DNA from: Enterobacter sp. kpr-6
Lineage (GTDB): Bacteria; Pseudomonadota; Gammaproteobacteria; Enterobacterales; Enterobacteriaceae
Reading direction: 5' to 3'
Length of the DNA: 64,000 bases
NCBI RefSeq assembly: GCF_900116015.1
Contig: NZ_FOYH01000002.1
Location: 482,285-546,284 of the forward strand
Under the pieces are notes generated by a model. It was not told the origin of the DNA, did no database searches, and saw only the letters and a program-made list of their open reading frames with translations. This document shows positions 55,225 through 63,078 of the stretch, one piece after another. A program made the translations under genes and the position numbers. The first letter of the stretch is position 1. The number at the start of each line of letters is the position of its first letter.

Positions 55225-55944
55225 TCAGGCTTCAACCGGCGTGGCATCGTCCGGTACATCGGCGCTGTCGCTGTCCGGCACGCCGAACTGACTGATCATG
55301 GTGAACGGCACTTCGCCAACGCCGGTGACGTTCAGCACCGGGGTGCTGCCATCCAGCGGAATACGCACGTCGTTCACCACGCCCGCGACTTCCACCGGCA
55401 CCTCTTCTTCCCCGGTGTTGGTCACAACCGACACGTTGTAATTCCCCGGCGGAATGCCGTAATCGGCCGGATCGACATCAAAGTCCACCTGGCCTGGTGA
55501 CTGCTCACCCAGCGGGATGTCGTAGTCGTTTCCGGCTTCATCGGTAAAGTGGAGATCGACGGTGGTACAGGCGTCCTGCAATTCAATGCGCCCGTGGATC
55601 GCGCCGTCGCCCACCTCAAGCGTGGTGGTCTGCACCATGATCGGATCGCCCACCATATTGCCGAGCGCCATCACCTGGATGTTGCTCATCAGCACCGCAT
55701 TGGTGTTCATCTGCACCGACATCTCCTCCGCCATCGCCACCTGCGCCATAGACGAAAGCTGGCTGATGTACTCGGTCGGATCGGTCGGCTCCGTGGGGTC
55801 CTGATTCTGGATCTCAGCGACAAACAGCGTCAGAAAGGTGTCCGCCATCGAGGTGGAGGTGCTGGCGTCCTGCGCGCTGACGTTGCTGGTCGGCTCAGGC
55901 GTGCTGCTTACCGGCGCACTGGTGCTGCTGGTGACGTTACTCAT
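55225..55944 (-). CDS. flgD: Hook-cap (scaffold) protein FlgD
   Basis: Hook-assembly cap of 239 residues. The conserved N-terminal export/cap segment is MADTFLTLFVAEIQNQDPTEPTDPTEYISQLSSMAQVAMAEEM; a beta-rich FlgD Ig-like/tudor region follows. One cysteine (LQDACTTVD). It overlaps flgC by four bases (ATGA). Confidence 0.93.
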   Translation of the reverse strand: MSNVTSSTSAPVSSTPEPTSNVSAQDASTSTSMADTFLTLFVAEIQNQDPTEPTDPTEYISQLSSMAQVAMAEEMSVQMNTNAVLMSNIQVMALGNMVGDPIMVQTTTLEVGDGAIHGRIELQDACTTVDLHFTDEAGNDYDIPLGEQSPGQVDFDVDPADYGIPPGNYNVSVVTNTGEEEVPVEVAGVVNDVRIPLDGSTPVLNVTGVGEVPFTMISQFGVPDSDSADVPDDATPVEA

Positions 55945-56372
55945 ACGCCCTCGCCCAGTTTCAGCACGCTTTGCTGCATACTTTTCACGTTGTTAAGCAC
56001 CTCGACGTTGGTTTCAAAATCGCGCGAGGCGGAGGTCATGTCGGCCATCTGATCCACCACGTTGATATCCGGGTACCAGACGTTGCCGTCGGCGTCCGCC
56101 AGCGGGTGATGCGGCTCGTAGCGCTTCACGCCGCTGCCGCTTTCCAGCACGTCCTGAATGCGCACGCTGGCCCCGTCCACGTCGTGATGACGGCTCTGCA
56201 CCAGGCTGTTTTGATACACCGCCGCAAAAACCGGGCTGCGCGCTTTGTACACCTGCGCCTCACTCTGGGCGGGGGATTCGGCGTTCGCCAGGTTACTGGC
56301 GATGGTGTTCAGACGCACCGTCTGGGCGGTCATCGCCGAGCCGGATATCTGATAAATGTCAGCAAAAGACAT
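55941..56372 (-). CDS. flgC: Flagellar proximal rod protein FlgC
   Basis: Rod subunit of 143 residues. N-terminal IYQISGSAMTAQTVRLNTIASNLANAESP and C-terminal YPDINVVDQMADMTSASRDFETNVEVLNNVKSMQQSVLKLGEG are the family ends. It lies two bases after flgB. Confidence 0.96.
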   Translation of the reverse strand: MSFADIYQISGSAMTAQTVRLNTIASNLANAESPAQSEAQVYKARSPVFAAVYQNSLVQSRHHDVDGASVRIQDVLESGSGVKRYEPHHPLADADGNVWYPDINVVDQMADMTSASRDFETNVEVLNNVKSMQQSVLKLGEGV

Positions 56373-56374
56373 AA

Positions 56375-56722
56375 TTACTTCCCTTCAATGGCCGCTCGCA
56401 GGCCACTTAGTTGCAGATTTAAAAAGGTCAGACTGCTTTGAAATTCCAGGCTGTTTTGCGAAAACTTCGCCTGCTCCGTATTCAGTTCTACGGTGTTGCC
56501 ATCCTGGGCGGGCTGCATCGGCACGCGGTATTTCGCGACGGCCGTGCTTGTCGTTCCTTCAAAATTTGCTCGTTGCATCTCAGCGGCAAAATCAATATCT
56601 TTAGCCTTGAAATTTGGCGTATCAACGTTAGCCAGATTAGCCGTGAGCAGCTCGGTCCTCTCAAGACGCAATGCCACGGCCTGCGGATGTACACCCAGTG
56701 CCTGTTGAAAACTTAACCCCAT
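56375..56722 (-). CDS. flgB: Flagellar proximal rod protein FlgB
   Basis: Rod subunit of 115 residues, first gene of flgBCDEFGHIJ. It begins MGLSFQQALGVHPQAVALRLERTELLTANLANVDTPNFKAKDIDF. The open frame extends to 56773, but a sigma-54 promoter (56769-56784) overlaps that extension, so the start at 56722, preceded by GGAG, is right. The C-terminus shows the usual NLQLSGLRAAIEGK helix. Confidence 0.94.
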   Translation of the reverse strand: MGLSFQQALGVHPQAVALRLERTELLTANLANVDTPNFKAKDIDFAAEMQRANFEGTTSTAVAKYRVPMQPAQDGNTVELNTEQAKFSQNSLEFQSSLTFLNLQLSGLRAAIEGK

Positions 56723-56768
56723 AATTTCGCGATGCTCCTTCAGTGATGATTCTCGTGCACGCCCATTA

Positions 56769-56784
56769 AGCAAATGGCGTGCCA
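56769..56784 (-). promoter_or_regulatory. Sigma-54 (-24/-12) promoter of the flgB operon
   Basis: On the minus strand TGGCACGCCATTTGCT has the -24 GG (56783-56782) and the -12 GC (56771-56770) exactly ten bases apart and matches the consensus TGGCACG-N4-TTGCW at every position. Transcription would start near 56758, about 35 bases before the flgB ATG. Lateral flagella of Vibrio and Aeromonas use sigma-54 with LafK for this class. Confidence 0.88.
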
Positions 56785-56814
56785 GAAATTTAACTCATTG
56801 AAAGGTAAGAGATT

Positions 56815-57588
56815 GTGAAATCAAATTCCCTCAGGCGGAAAGCCGCCTTCCCCTTCCTTTTCCTGTTTGCGGAAATGGTTTTTGCCGGGTTTTCACTCCC
56901 GGCACACAGCGCGCCCGGTGCGCATATCGAAAGCGCGCGCCAGCAAATTAATGCCCTGCTGATTAAGCAGGCGGGCGCGACCCTCGACGCGCTGGCCGCG
57001 CAAAAACAGTGGCCGGAGCACGACTATCAACTCAACGTTTTTATGCCCGCGTCGGTCGCTTCGCTGACCCTCTGTTCCACGCCGCCGGTGATAAACGCCC
57101 CGCATCCGCAGACCTCCCTGCGCCAGTTCAACTACGAGGTGGTGTGCAAGGGCACGACGCCCTGGCAGGTGAAAGCCTCGGTGAAACCGGACGTCTATGT
57201 GCCGGTGCTGATGCCCGCCCGCACCCTTGAGCGCGGCGAAGCAATCAGTGCCGACGATTTGATCCTCAAAAAATTCAACATCAGCAATCAGCGCGGCGAA
57301 CTGCTGTTTAACGCCGACGACGCGGTGGGCCTGAGTGCCAGACGTACGCTCGGCGCGTACAAACCGATCACCCTCGCCCAGTTGCAACAGCCGCTGCTGA
57401 TTAAGCGCGACGAGGCGGTGACCATCGTTTCGCAAAGCGGCGGCATCAGTGCCAGCACCGCGGGCGTGGCGCTGAAAAACGGTTACAAGGGGGAGGTGAT
57501 CAAAGTGCAGAACGCCAACAGCCAGCAGGTGATCAGCGCCGCGGTGACCGACAGCGGTGTGGTGAAAGCCCTCACCGCTGCTGAATAA
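56815..57588 (+). CDS. flgA: FlgA, P-ring assembly chaperone
   Basis: Periplasmic chaperone of 257 residues needed for P-ring assembly, with signal peptide ending LPAHSAPG. The SAF-domain region is conserved: PVLMPARTLERGEAISADDLILKKFNISNQ and GLSARRTLGAYKPITLAQLQQPLLIKRDEAVTIVSQSGGISASTAGVALKNGYKGEVIKVQNANSQQVISAAV. The start is a GTG at 56815 after AAAGGTAAGAG. It is divergent from flgB. Confidence 0.94.
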   Translation: MKSNSLRRKAAFPFLFLFAEMVFAGFSLPAHSAPGAHIESARQQINALLIKQAGATLDALAAQKQWPEHDYQLNVFMPASVASLTLCSTPPVINAPHPQTSLRQFNYEVVCKGTTPWQVKASVKPDVYVPVLMPARTLERGEAISADDLILKKFNISNQRGELLFNADDAVGLSARRTLGAYKPITLAQLQQPLLIKRDEAVTIVSQSGGISASTAGVALKNGYKGEVIKVQNANSQQVISAAVTDSGVVKALTAAE

Positions 57589-57604
57589 TTTTTTCTGTTT
57601 GCGG

Positions 57605-57632
57605 TTTAAGTTTTCGCCTGGGTGGTCGCTTT
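57605..57632 (+). promoter_or_regulatory. Candidate sigma-28-like promoter of flgMN
   Basis: TTTAAG (57605-57610), 14 bases, then GTCGCTTT (57625-57632), in the 118-bp flgA-flgM gap. It shares its pattern with the elements before flagellin and flgK. A small hairpin TTGCCC-TGAGAG-GGGCAA lies just downstream. Confidence 0.42.
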
Positions 57633-57706
57633 AGCTTCACAACAGACGCAGAGCCTTGCCCTGAGAGGGGCAAAACGCGTGACCAATCAACGAGCAGGAG
57701 AAACAG

Positions 57707-58006
57707 ATGGCGATTTCCAGTAACCCCGCGTTAAAGCCAGGACAGATGCCTTCGACTCAGCGCATGACGATGACGCAGCCGCAAAAGAAAACTATTCCTG
57801 CAAAAGAGAGCGTTGCGCCCACGGATGCGGCCGATGACGTGACCCAGCAGGGTTTACAGACCGCCCAGCAGAGTCTGAACGCAGAGCCGACGGATGCGGT
57901 AGACGCCGACCGTGTGGCCGCGATGCAGGCGCTGATCGCCGCAGGTGAATTTACGGTAGATACCGATGCGCTGGCCGATTCGATGCTGAGCTTTTTTCAG
58001 AAGTAA
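57707..58006 (+). CDS. flgM: Anti-sigma-28 factor FlgM
   Basis: Anti-sigma factor of 99 residues that holds the flagellar sigma-28 until the hook is complete and is then exported. The N-terminal half is disordered, Pro/Gln-rich; the C-terminal sigma-binding helices read DADRVAAMQALIAAGEFTVDTDALADSMLSFFQK. AGGAG precedes the ATG. flgN follows at once. Confidence 0.9.
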   Translation: MAISSNPALKPGQMPSTQRMTMTQPQKKTIPAKESVAPTDAADDVTQQGLQTAQQSLNAEPTDAVDADRVAAMQALIAAGEFTVDTDALADSMLSFFQK

Positions 58007-58015
58007 TACGTGACC

Positions 58016-58447
58016 ATGGTGAGCAACAGACTTGAGCAGGTCAAAATCCTGCTGCGCGGCATCCGTGCCGACATCGATCATTACCAGCAACTGCGCACGC
58101 TGCTGGAAGAACAGCGGCTGTGCATGATCCGCCGCGCCACCGACGCGCTGATGGCGGTGAATGAGAAGATCCACGCCCATTATCCGCAACTGAGCCGCAA
58201 CACGCAGATCCGCCGCGAGGTGCTGACCGCCCTGGGCGTCACGCCGGATCGCCATGGCATCGCCACCGTATTGAGCTGGCTGCCGCCCGCGCAACACGAG
58301 GCCGCCCGCAGCCGGTGGCAACAACTGGAAGCCATCGCGGAAAACTGCAAAGCGTTCAACGAGAAAAACGGTGAGCTGCTGACGATGCAGTACGAATTCG
58401 TGCAGGCCTTTCTGGGCACCGAACCCGATTTTATTTATCAGCGCTGA
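58016..58447 (+). CDS. flgN: FlgN, export chaperone for FlgK/FlgL
   Basis: Coiled-coil type III export chaperone of about 143 residues (SNRLEQVKILLRGIRADIDHYQQLRTLLEEQRLCMIRRATDALMAVNEKI, then SRWQQLEAIAENCKAFNEKNGELLTMQ). This is the FlgN pattern of two long helices. A GTG at 58010 is in frame, but the ATG at 58016 seems better. It lies nine bases after flgM and 23 before the next gene. Confidence 0.87.
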   Translation: MVSNRLEQVKILLRGIRADIDHYQQLRTLLEEQRLCMIRRATDALMAVNEKIHAHYPQLSRNTQIRREVLTALGVTPDRHGIATVLSWLPPAQHEAARSRWQQLEAIAENCKAFNEKNGELLTMQYEFVQAFLGTEPDFIYQR

Positions 58448-58470
58448 TCCCCCACACAGTCGAGAAAACC

Positions 58471-59418
58471 ATGAGCCAGATTGAATGTTACGAACCGGAG
58501 TTCGTTCGCCAGTATCTTAAAAAACACCCGCAGCCTGTGCGCTCGCCGCTGTCGATTAGCTGGCAGCACGAAAGCCGCCGCAGTCTGCTGCTCGATGACT
58601 ACGACTGCTGTGATGCGGTGCTCGGATCGCCGGAAGCCTTTGCGCTCAACGTCAAAATGATTGAGGCGGACCCCGCGACCTCGCCGCTCTCCCCGGTGAT
58701 GGGCGCGCTGAATCAGGCGGCGCTGGATGTGGTGACGCTGCCGGGGCTGAGTATCGATCTGCGTCTGTACGCGCTGGGGGTGATGCTCTCGTTCGTGCAA
58801 AAACTGCCCGACGACCGCCCCGATCTGCTGCGCATTATCGCCTCCCTGCCCGCGCAGATGGCCCACTACGCCGCCGAGGGCACGCTCACCCGGCTTTACC
58901 AGCAGTTGCCGCCGCTGAATACCCTTTCGCGTCCGTTGATCAGCCAGTTAGGTCGCCTGTCGCTGGACTGGGACAAACTCACCGACTGCACGCGCAAATT
59001 CAGCCTGCCGCTGCAAATCAGCCTGCTGGGATTGCAGGATAAAAACAGCGAAGCCCTGATGCAGCAACAACTGGCGGAAGTGTGGGAAATGCAGGGACAG
59101 GCGACATTTGCCGACCGTCCGTGGATCTGGACCAATTATCTGGTCTATCGCCTCTATCACGACACCTTCCCGCAGCACGACACGCTCTCCGTGACCGCCT
59201 GCTACCTGCAACTGGTCAGCGACATCTTTTTACTGCGCAGCCTGTTCAGCCTGTGGCTGATGGATGATTCAACGCTGACCCACGAGCAGATCATCAGCCT
59301 GTTCTGCGTGTTTGAAAGCTGGCGTCACGCCCCGGCATGCGCCACGGAACGCGCGGCGCTGCGCCAGCTAACCCAGGAAGATGAACTGCTGTCTGCCTTT
59401 TCACTGCTGATCCGCTGA
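58471..59418 (+). CDS. FliB-like protein (flagellin lysine N-methylase family, divergent)
   Basis: Protein of 315 residues. The opening MSQIECYEPEFVRQY parallels FliB (as I recall MKEITVTEPAFVTRF). The end, WTNYLVYRLYHDTFPQHDTLSVTACYLQLVSDIFLLRSLFSLWL...LTHEQIISLFCVFESWRHAP, fits the FliB C-terminal domain (NYLVNYIFKNLFP-like). The cysteine cluster near the FliB N-terminus (C-x3-4-C-x2-CC type), thought to hold the Fe-S cluster, is missing; only a CC pair in DDYDCCDAVLG remains. It is about 85 residues shorter than FliB (about 400). It is co-directional with flgMN, 23 bp away. It could be an inactive or altered flagellin-binding modifier rather than a methylase. Confidence 0.6.
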   Translation: MSQIECYEPEFVRQYLKKHPQPVRSPLSISWQHESRRSLLLDDYDCCDAVLGSPEAFALNVKMIEADPATSPLSPVMGALNQAALDVVTLPGLSIDLRLYALGVMLSFVQKLPDDRPDLLRIIASLPAQMAHYAAEGTLTRLYQQLPPLNTLSRPLISQLGRLSLDWDKLTDCTRKFSLPLQISLLGLQDKNSEALMQQQLAEVWEMQGQATFADRPWIWTNYLVYRLYHDTFPQHDTLSVTACYLQLVSDIFLLRSLFSLWLMDDSTLTHEQIISLFCVFESWRHAPACATERAALRQLTQEDELLSAFSLLIR

Positions 59419-59451
59419 TTGGCACCGCCCGACTTTTTTGGCTTGCTTGCA

Positions 59452-61980
59452 ATGACTGATTTAATGGCTGCACCTCACGCGCCCGCGCGTGAAAAACCCT
59501 TCGTCAGCGTGGTTACTCCCACCTGGAACCGCCCGGCGTTTCTGCCCTGGCTGCTGTATATGTTTCGCTACCAGGATTACCCGGCGGATCGGCGGGAGCT
59601 GATCATTCTTGATGACTCAGCGCAGAGCCAGCTTGCCACCATAAACGCCTTAACCCAGGGCGATCCGGCGCGTTTTAACATTCGTTACGTGCACCATCCT
59701 GAGCGGCTGGCGCTGGGTAAAAAACGCAATATGCTCAACGAGATGGCGACGGGCGAATACATCATCTGTATGGATGACGACGACTATTACCCGGCGGATA
59801 AAATTTCCTACACCGTTGAGATGATGCAGCGCCACCGGGCGCTGATTTCCGGTTCCGACCAGATCCCAATCTGGTACAGCCACATCAACCGCGTGTTCCG
59901 TACCCACGCATTCGGCAAACAGCACATTCTCAACGGCACCTTTTGTTATCACCGCAACTACCTGAAAAAACACCGCTACGACGACGACTGTAACCTCGGC
60001 GAAGAGCAGGCATTTACCGACAACTTCACCGTCTCGCCGCTGCAATTGCCGGGGGATCGCACCATTTTGTGCGTCTCCCACAGCGACAACACCTTCGATA
60101 AAGATTTCGTACTCGGCAGCAGCGAAGCCGCGGGGAAAACGCTCACCGATTACGTGACCGATCCGATGCTGCAAAGCGCCTATCAGAGCCTGCATAACGC
60201 CACCGCCAGCGTGCCGGTGCAGTGGCAGCACATTGATAAAATCGTGGTGCTGAGCCTCGATAAACGCGCCGACCGCCGGGCGATCATGCGCGAGGAACTG
60301 CTCACGCTGCGGGTGCCGGAAGAAAAAATCGTCTGGTTTAACGCCACGGAAAACAGCGATGGCGCGTTAGGCCGCACGCTTTCCCATCGTGAGGTGCTGG
60401 CCCAGGCACAGGCGCAGGGCTGGAAAAACTACCTGCTGCTGGAAGATGACGCGGTGCTGTTAAAGCAGCAAAAACACGTCACCGTGTTAAACCGCCTGCT
60501 GAACGCGCTTACGCACATCAACTGGGAAGTGGTGCTGCTGGCGGGCCAGGTGCAGGAAGGCCAGCCGCTGAAAAGCCTGCCGGGAGCGATCCGCGCCGCC
60601 GATAGCGAAAAAGTGTGCGCTTACCTGGTCAATCAGCCCTACTACGCAACACTTGCCGAAGCGTTAGCGCAGGACCCGTCCCGCGTGCTGGAAGCCCGCT
60701 GGAAAGGCGTGCAGGCGCGCGGAAAATGGCTTTCCTGCTACCCGAGTATTGGCTATCAGCGTGCCGGTTTCAGCGACGTCGAGCAAAAAGAAGCCGACCA
60801 CATTCGTTTCTATTTCAACAAGATCAATAAAAACCACGTGGCGGAGCAGCGCAAAGCGCAGCAAGCCCCCATCGCCAACCGCCTGGGCGAAACCATCGGC
60901 TTTTATATGGAGTCGGCGTTCCACTATCAGCTTTATCAGCCGATGCTGAAACACCTGCTGGAGGCGGGCTGCAACTGCGAACTGCTGGTCAGCGACATGG
61001 TGCCGAAAGCGCTGCTGGATGAGATGGCCGACCTGCTGGCAAACCTTAACGAGCCACGTTTGCGCGGCAGCCGTCTGAGCGAGGCCAAAAACCGCCAGCA
61101 ACAATACGCCTGCCTGGTCAGCCCCTACTACACGCCGATGCTGAACGGCCTCGCCCGGGTGCAGGTTCGCGCCATGTACGGGCTGGCGAAATCCTCCTGG
61201 AACCACGCCTGGTGGAACGCCTTTTATCACCGCATTCTGTGCTACAGCCACCACAGCCAGCAGGCGCTGGACATCAACGGCAACGCGCTGCTCACCGGCA
61301 ATCCGCGCTTTGATAAGTGGCATCAGGGGGAGGTGGATCTCAGTGCGCTGGCCGCCCTGAAGCTGGATGCGAAAAAACCAATCCTGCTCTACGCCCCGAC
61401 CTTCGGCGCGCTCAGTTCCCTCCCGCACTGGGCGGAACAGCTTTCGCGCCTGAGCCGGGAATATAACCTGGTGATCAAACTGCACCACGGCACCACTCAC
61501 CGCCCGGAAGAAGCCGCCTCGCTGGATCTGGCCTGCAAACACCTGAAAAAGCGTGTTACCCGCCACGACCTGACGCTGCCCCTTCTGAAAGCGGCAGACT
61601 ATGTGCTCACCGATAACAGCGGATTTGTTTTTGACGCCATCCACGCGGGCAAACGGGTGATTTTGCTGGAGTGGACGGGTATGGACGCGCTGCTGGAGAA
61701 CGACAAAACCTACTCCAGCCCGCACAGCCCGGAGCAGGCGATCCGCGCGCAACTGCCCACCGCCCGCGACATGACGCAACTGCGTCAGTGTCTGGCAAAC
61801 GACTATGACTGGCAGGCGGCGGAAACGGCGATGACGGCAATTCGTCACCACTACTGCGACGCCTTCCACGACGGCAACGCCGGATTACGCGCGGCGCAGG
61901 CGATTATGGACGCGGTAAATAACCCGCGCGCGGCAGAAGAAAACACCCTGTTGCACAGCCTGCAACAGAAGCTGTTTTAA
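59452..61980 (+). CDS. Three-domain transferase: GT2 + GT25 + CDP-glycerol glycerophosphotransferase-like
   Basis: Fusion protein of 842 residues, soluble, no membrane segment. Domain 1 (about 15-235): GT2 glycosyltransferase, FVSVVTPTWNRPAFLPWLL, LGKKRNMLNEMATGEYIICMDDDDYY (metal-binding DDD at 108-110) and a late LGEEQAFTDN. Domain 2 (about 261-450): GT25, IVVLSLDKRADRRAIMREELL, LGRTLSHREVLAQAQAQGWKNYLLLEDDAVLL (331-333). Domain 3 (about 480-830): GT-B fold like TagB/TagF glycerophosphotransferases, with LTGNPRFDKW, PILLYAPTFG, NLVIKLHHGTTH and AADYVLTDNSGFVFDAIHAGKRVILLEW. The frame opens at a TTG (59419) directly after the previous stop; ATG 59452 is taken. It would build a sugar-glycerol-phosphate group on an acceptor, most plausibly flagellin. 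Confidence 0.82.
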   Translation: MTDLMAAPHAPAREKPFVSVVTPTWNRPAFLPWLLYMFRYQDYPADRRELIILDDSAQSQLATINALTQGDPARFNIRYVHHPERLALGKKRNMLNEMATGEYIICMDDDDYYPADKISYTVEMMQRHRALISGSDQIPIWYSHINRVFRTHAFGKQHILNGTFCYHRNYLKKHRYDDDCNLGEEQAFTDNFTVSPLQLPGDRTILCVSHSDNTFDKDFVLGSSEAAGKTLTDYVTDPMLQSAYQSLHNATASVPVQWQHIDKIVVLSLDKRADRRAIMREELLTLRVPEEKIVWFNATENSDGALGRTLSHREVLAQAQAQGWKNYLLLEDDAVLLKQQKHVTVLNRLLNALTHINWEVVLLAGQVQEGQPLKSLPGAIRAADSEKVCAYLVNQPYYATLAEALAQDPSRVLEARWKGVQARGKWLSCYPSIGYQRAGFSDVEQKEADHIRFYFNKINKNHVAEQRKAQQAPIANRLGETIGFYMESAFHYQLYQPMLKHLLEAGCNCELLVSDMVPKALLDEMADLLANLNEPRLRGSRLSEAKNRQQQYACLVSPYYTPMLNGLARVQVRAMYGLAKSSWNHAWWNAFYHRILCYSHHSQQALDINGNALLTGNPRFDKWHQGEVDLSALAALKLDAKKPILLYAPTFGALSSLPHWAEQLSRLSREYNLVIKLHHGTTHRPEEAASLDLACKHLKKRVTRHDLTLPLLKAADYVLTDNSGFVFDAIHAGKRVILLEWTGMDALLENDKTYSSPHSPEQAIRAQLPTARDMTQLRQCLANDYDWQAAETAMTAIRHHYCDAFHDGNAGLRAAQAIMDAVNNPRAAEENTLLHSLQQKLF

Positions 61981-61998
61981 CGACGCGGAGCCTGACTG

Positions 61999-62766
61999 AT
62001 GGAAGAGTTAATTTTTAAGCGCGGCGCACGTCTGCCGATCCATTACCGCTTTAAACAGGGCGCGCCGCACTGCCGCCATCTGTTAATTGTGATGTCGGGT
62101 TTTAATCTCCCCGACCCGACAATTTATGACTTTGAGAATGTACTCAATCACTGCCACTCGCATATTTTGTGGATCAAAGATGATTTCAACGGGCTTCCGG
62201 CGTATTACCTGTGCCAGAAAATGTCTTTTGATATTGAGGAAGGTGTCAGCCTGTTAATTAACGGCGTGGTGGATTACCTGAAGAAGCCGCGCGTGTCGAT
62301 CGTCGGCGGCTCCAAAGGCGGCAGCATGGCGCTCTATTACGGCCTGAAACACGGCGTGGATAATATCATCAGCGCCGTACCGCAATTTTCCCTCGGCAGT
62401 TATGTGGCAAAAAACACGCCGTGGGAGCACGTCGGCAAACAGATGATGGGCGAGATCACCGACGCCCGGATAAAACAGCTCAATGAGAAACTGCCTGGAA
62501 TGGTAAAAAGCAGCGAGCATACCCGCACGCCTGTTTATCTGTTTACCTCACCGACGGATAAACAGTATCAGACTGAGATTTTACCTAACCTCGGCTTATT
62601 CTCCCGCTACCCACGGTTTAATTTGATTGAAAGCCAGTCGGCGCTGATTACCCAGCACGCGCAGGTCATGGCGTTTAATTTGCCGCTGATTCTGGCACTA
62701 ATTTATCAGTTTGAGCACGGCATTTCCCCGATGTGGGGGCGGGTGAAGAATGGTGAGGGATGGTGA
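61999..62766 (+). CDS. Alpha/beta-hydrolase-like protein (XcbB/CpsF or Asp2-like)
   Basis: Protein of 255 residues. The nucleophile elbow is VSIVGGSKGGSMALYYGLKHG (about residues 99-118). A possible acid lies in YLFTSPTDKQYQTE and a histidine in SALITQHAQVMAFN, completing a plausible Ser-Asp-His triad. The GxSKGG form recalls capsule proteins of the XcbB/CpsF type and Asp2 of accessory Sec systems, where such proteins modify surface glycans. It lies 18 bp after the transferase gene and likely trims or acylates the same glycan. The reaction is not known. Confidence 0.68.
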   Translation: MEELIFKRGARLPIHYRFKQGAPHCRHLLIVMSGFNLPDPTIYDFENVLNHCHSHILWIKDDFNGLPAYYLCQKMSFDIEEGVSLLINGVVDYLKKPRVSIVGGSKGGSMALYYGLKHGVDNIISAVPQFSLGSYVAKNTPWEHVGKQMMGEITDARIKQLNEKLPGMVKSSEHTRTPVYLFTSPTDKQYQTEILPNLGLFSRYPRFNLIESQSALITQHAQVMAFNLPLILALIYQFEHGISPMWGRVKNGEGW

Positions 62767-62778
62767 CGGGCGGTGATA

Positions 62779-62967
62779 CACCCTCACCCTCACCCTCTCC
62801 CTGAGGGAGAGGGGACAAATCGAGCGCGGACTCGCCCTTCTCCCTCAGGGAGAGGGCCAGATTGTGCACGGACCCGCCTTTCTCCCTCTCCCTTAGGGAG
62901 AGGGCCAGATTGTGCACGGACCCGCCTTTCCCCCTCTCCCTCAGGGAGAGGGCCGGGGTGAGGGTGA
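62779..62967. repeat. Hairpin-repeat block 9
   Basis: Four cores in mixed orientation, with the accessory motif AGATTGTGCACGGACCCGCC present twice in tandem. It lies within the 312-bp gap between the hydrolase-like gene and fliJ; the remaining 110 bp are AT-rich and probably hold the fliJ promoter, with a weak TAAT-N15-GCCATGCT at 63013-63039. Confidence 0.9.
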
Positions 62968-63078
62968 TCACCAACTCATTGTTTAATATAAAATAATATT
63001 AAAATAACCCATTAATAACCCCGCCTTCCCCGCCATGCTTTTATCATTCCCTTTTCAGAATTCATTCAGAGCCTGTCC

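Noticed and set aside
56723..56773. Longer FlgB start
   Set aside because: The extension would overlap the sigma-54 promoter and lacks similarity to FlgB.
56723..56814. A second sigma-54 promoter for flgA on the plus strand
   Set aside because: TGGCGTGCCAGAAATTTA lacks the -12 GC at the required spacing.
60664..61869. 401-residue frame antisense to the three-domain transferase
   Set aside because: A GC-rich shadow frame; the forward protein has three clear domain signatures throughout.
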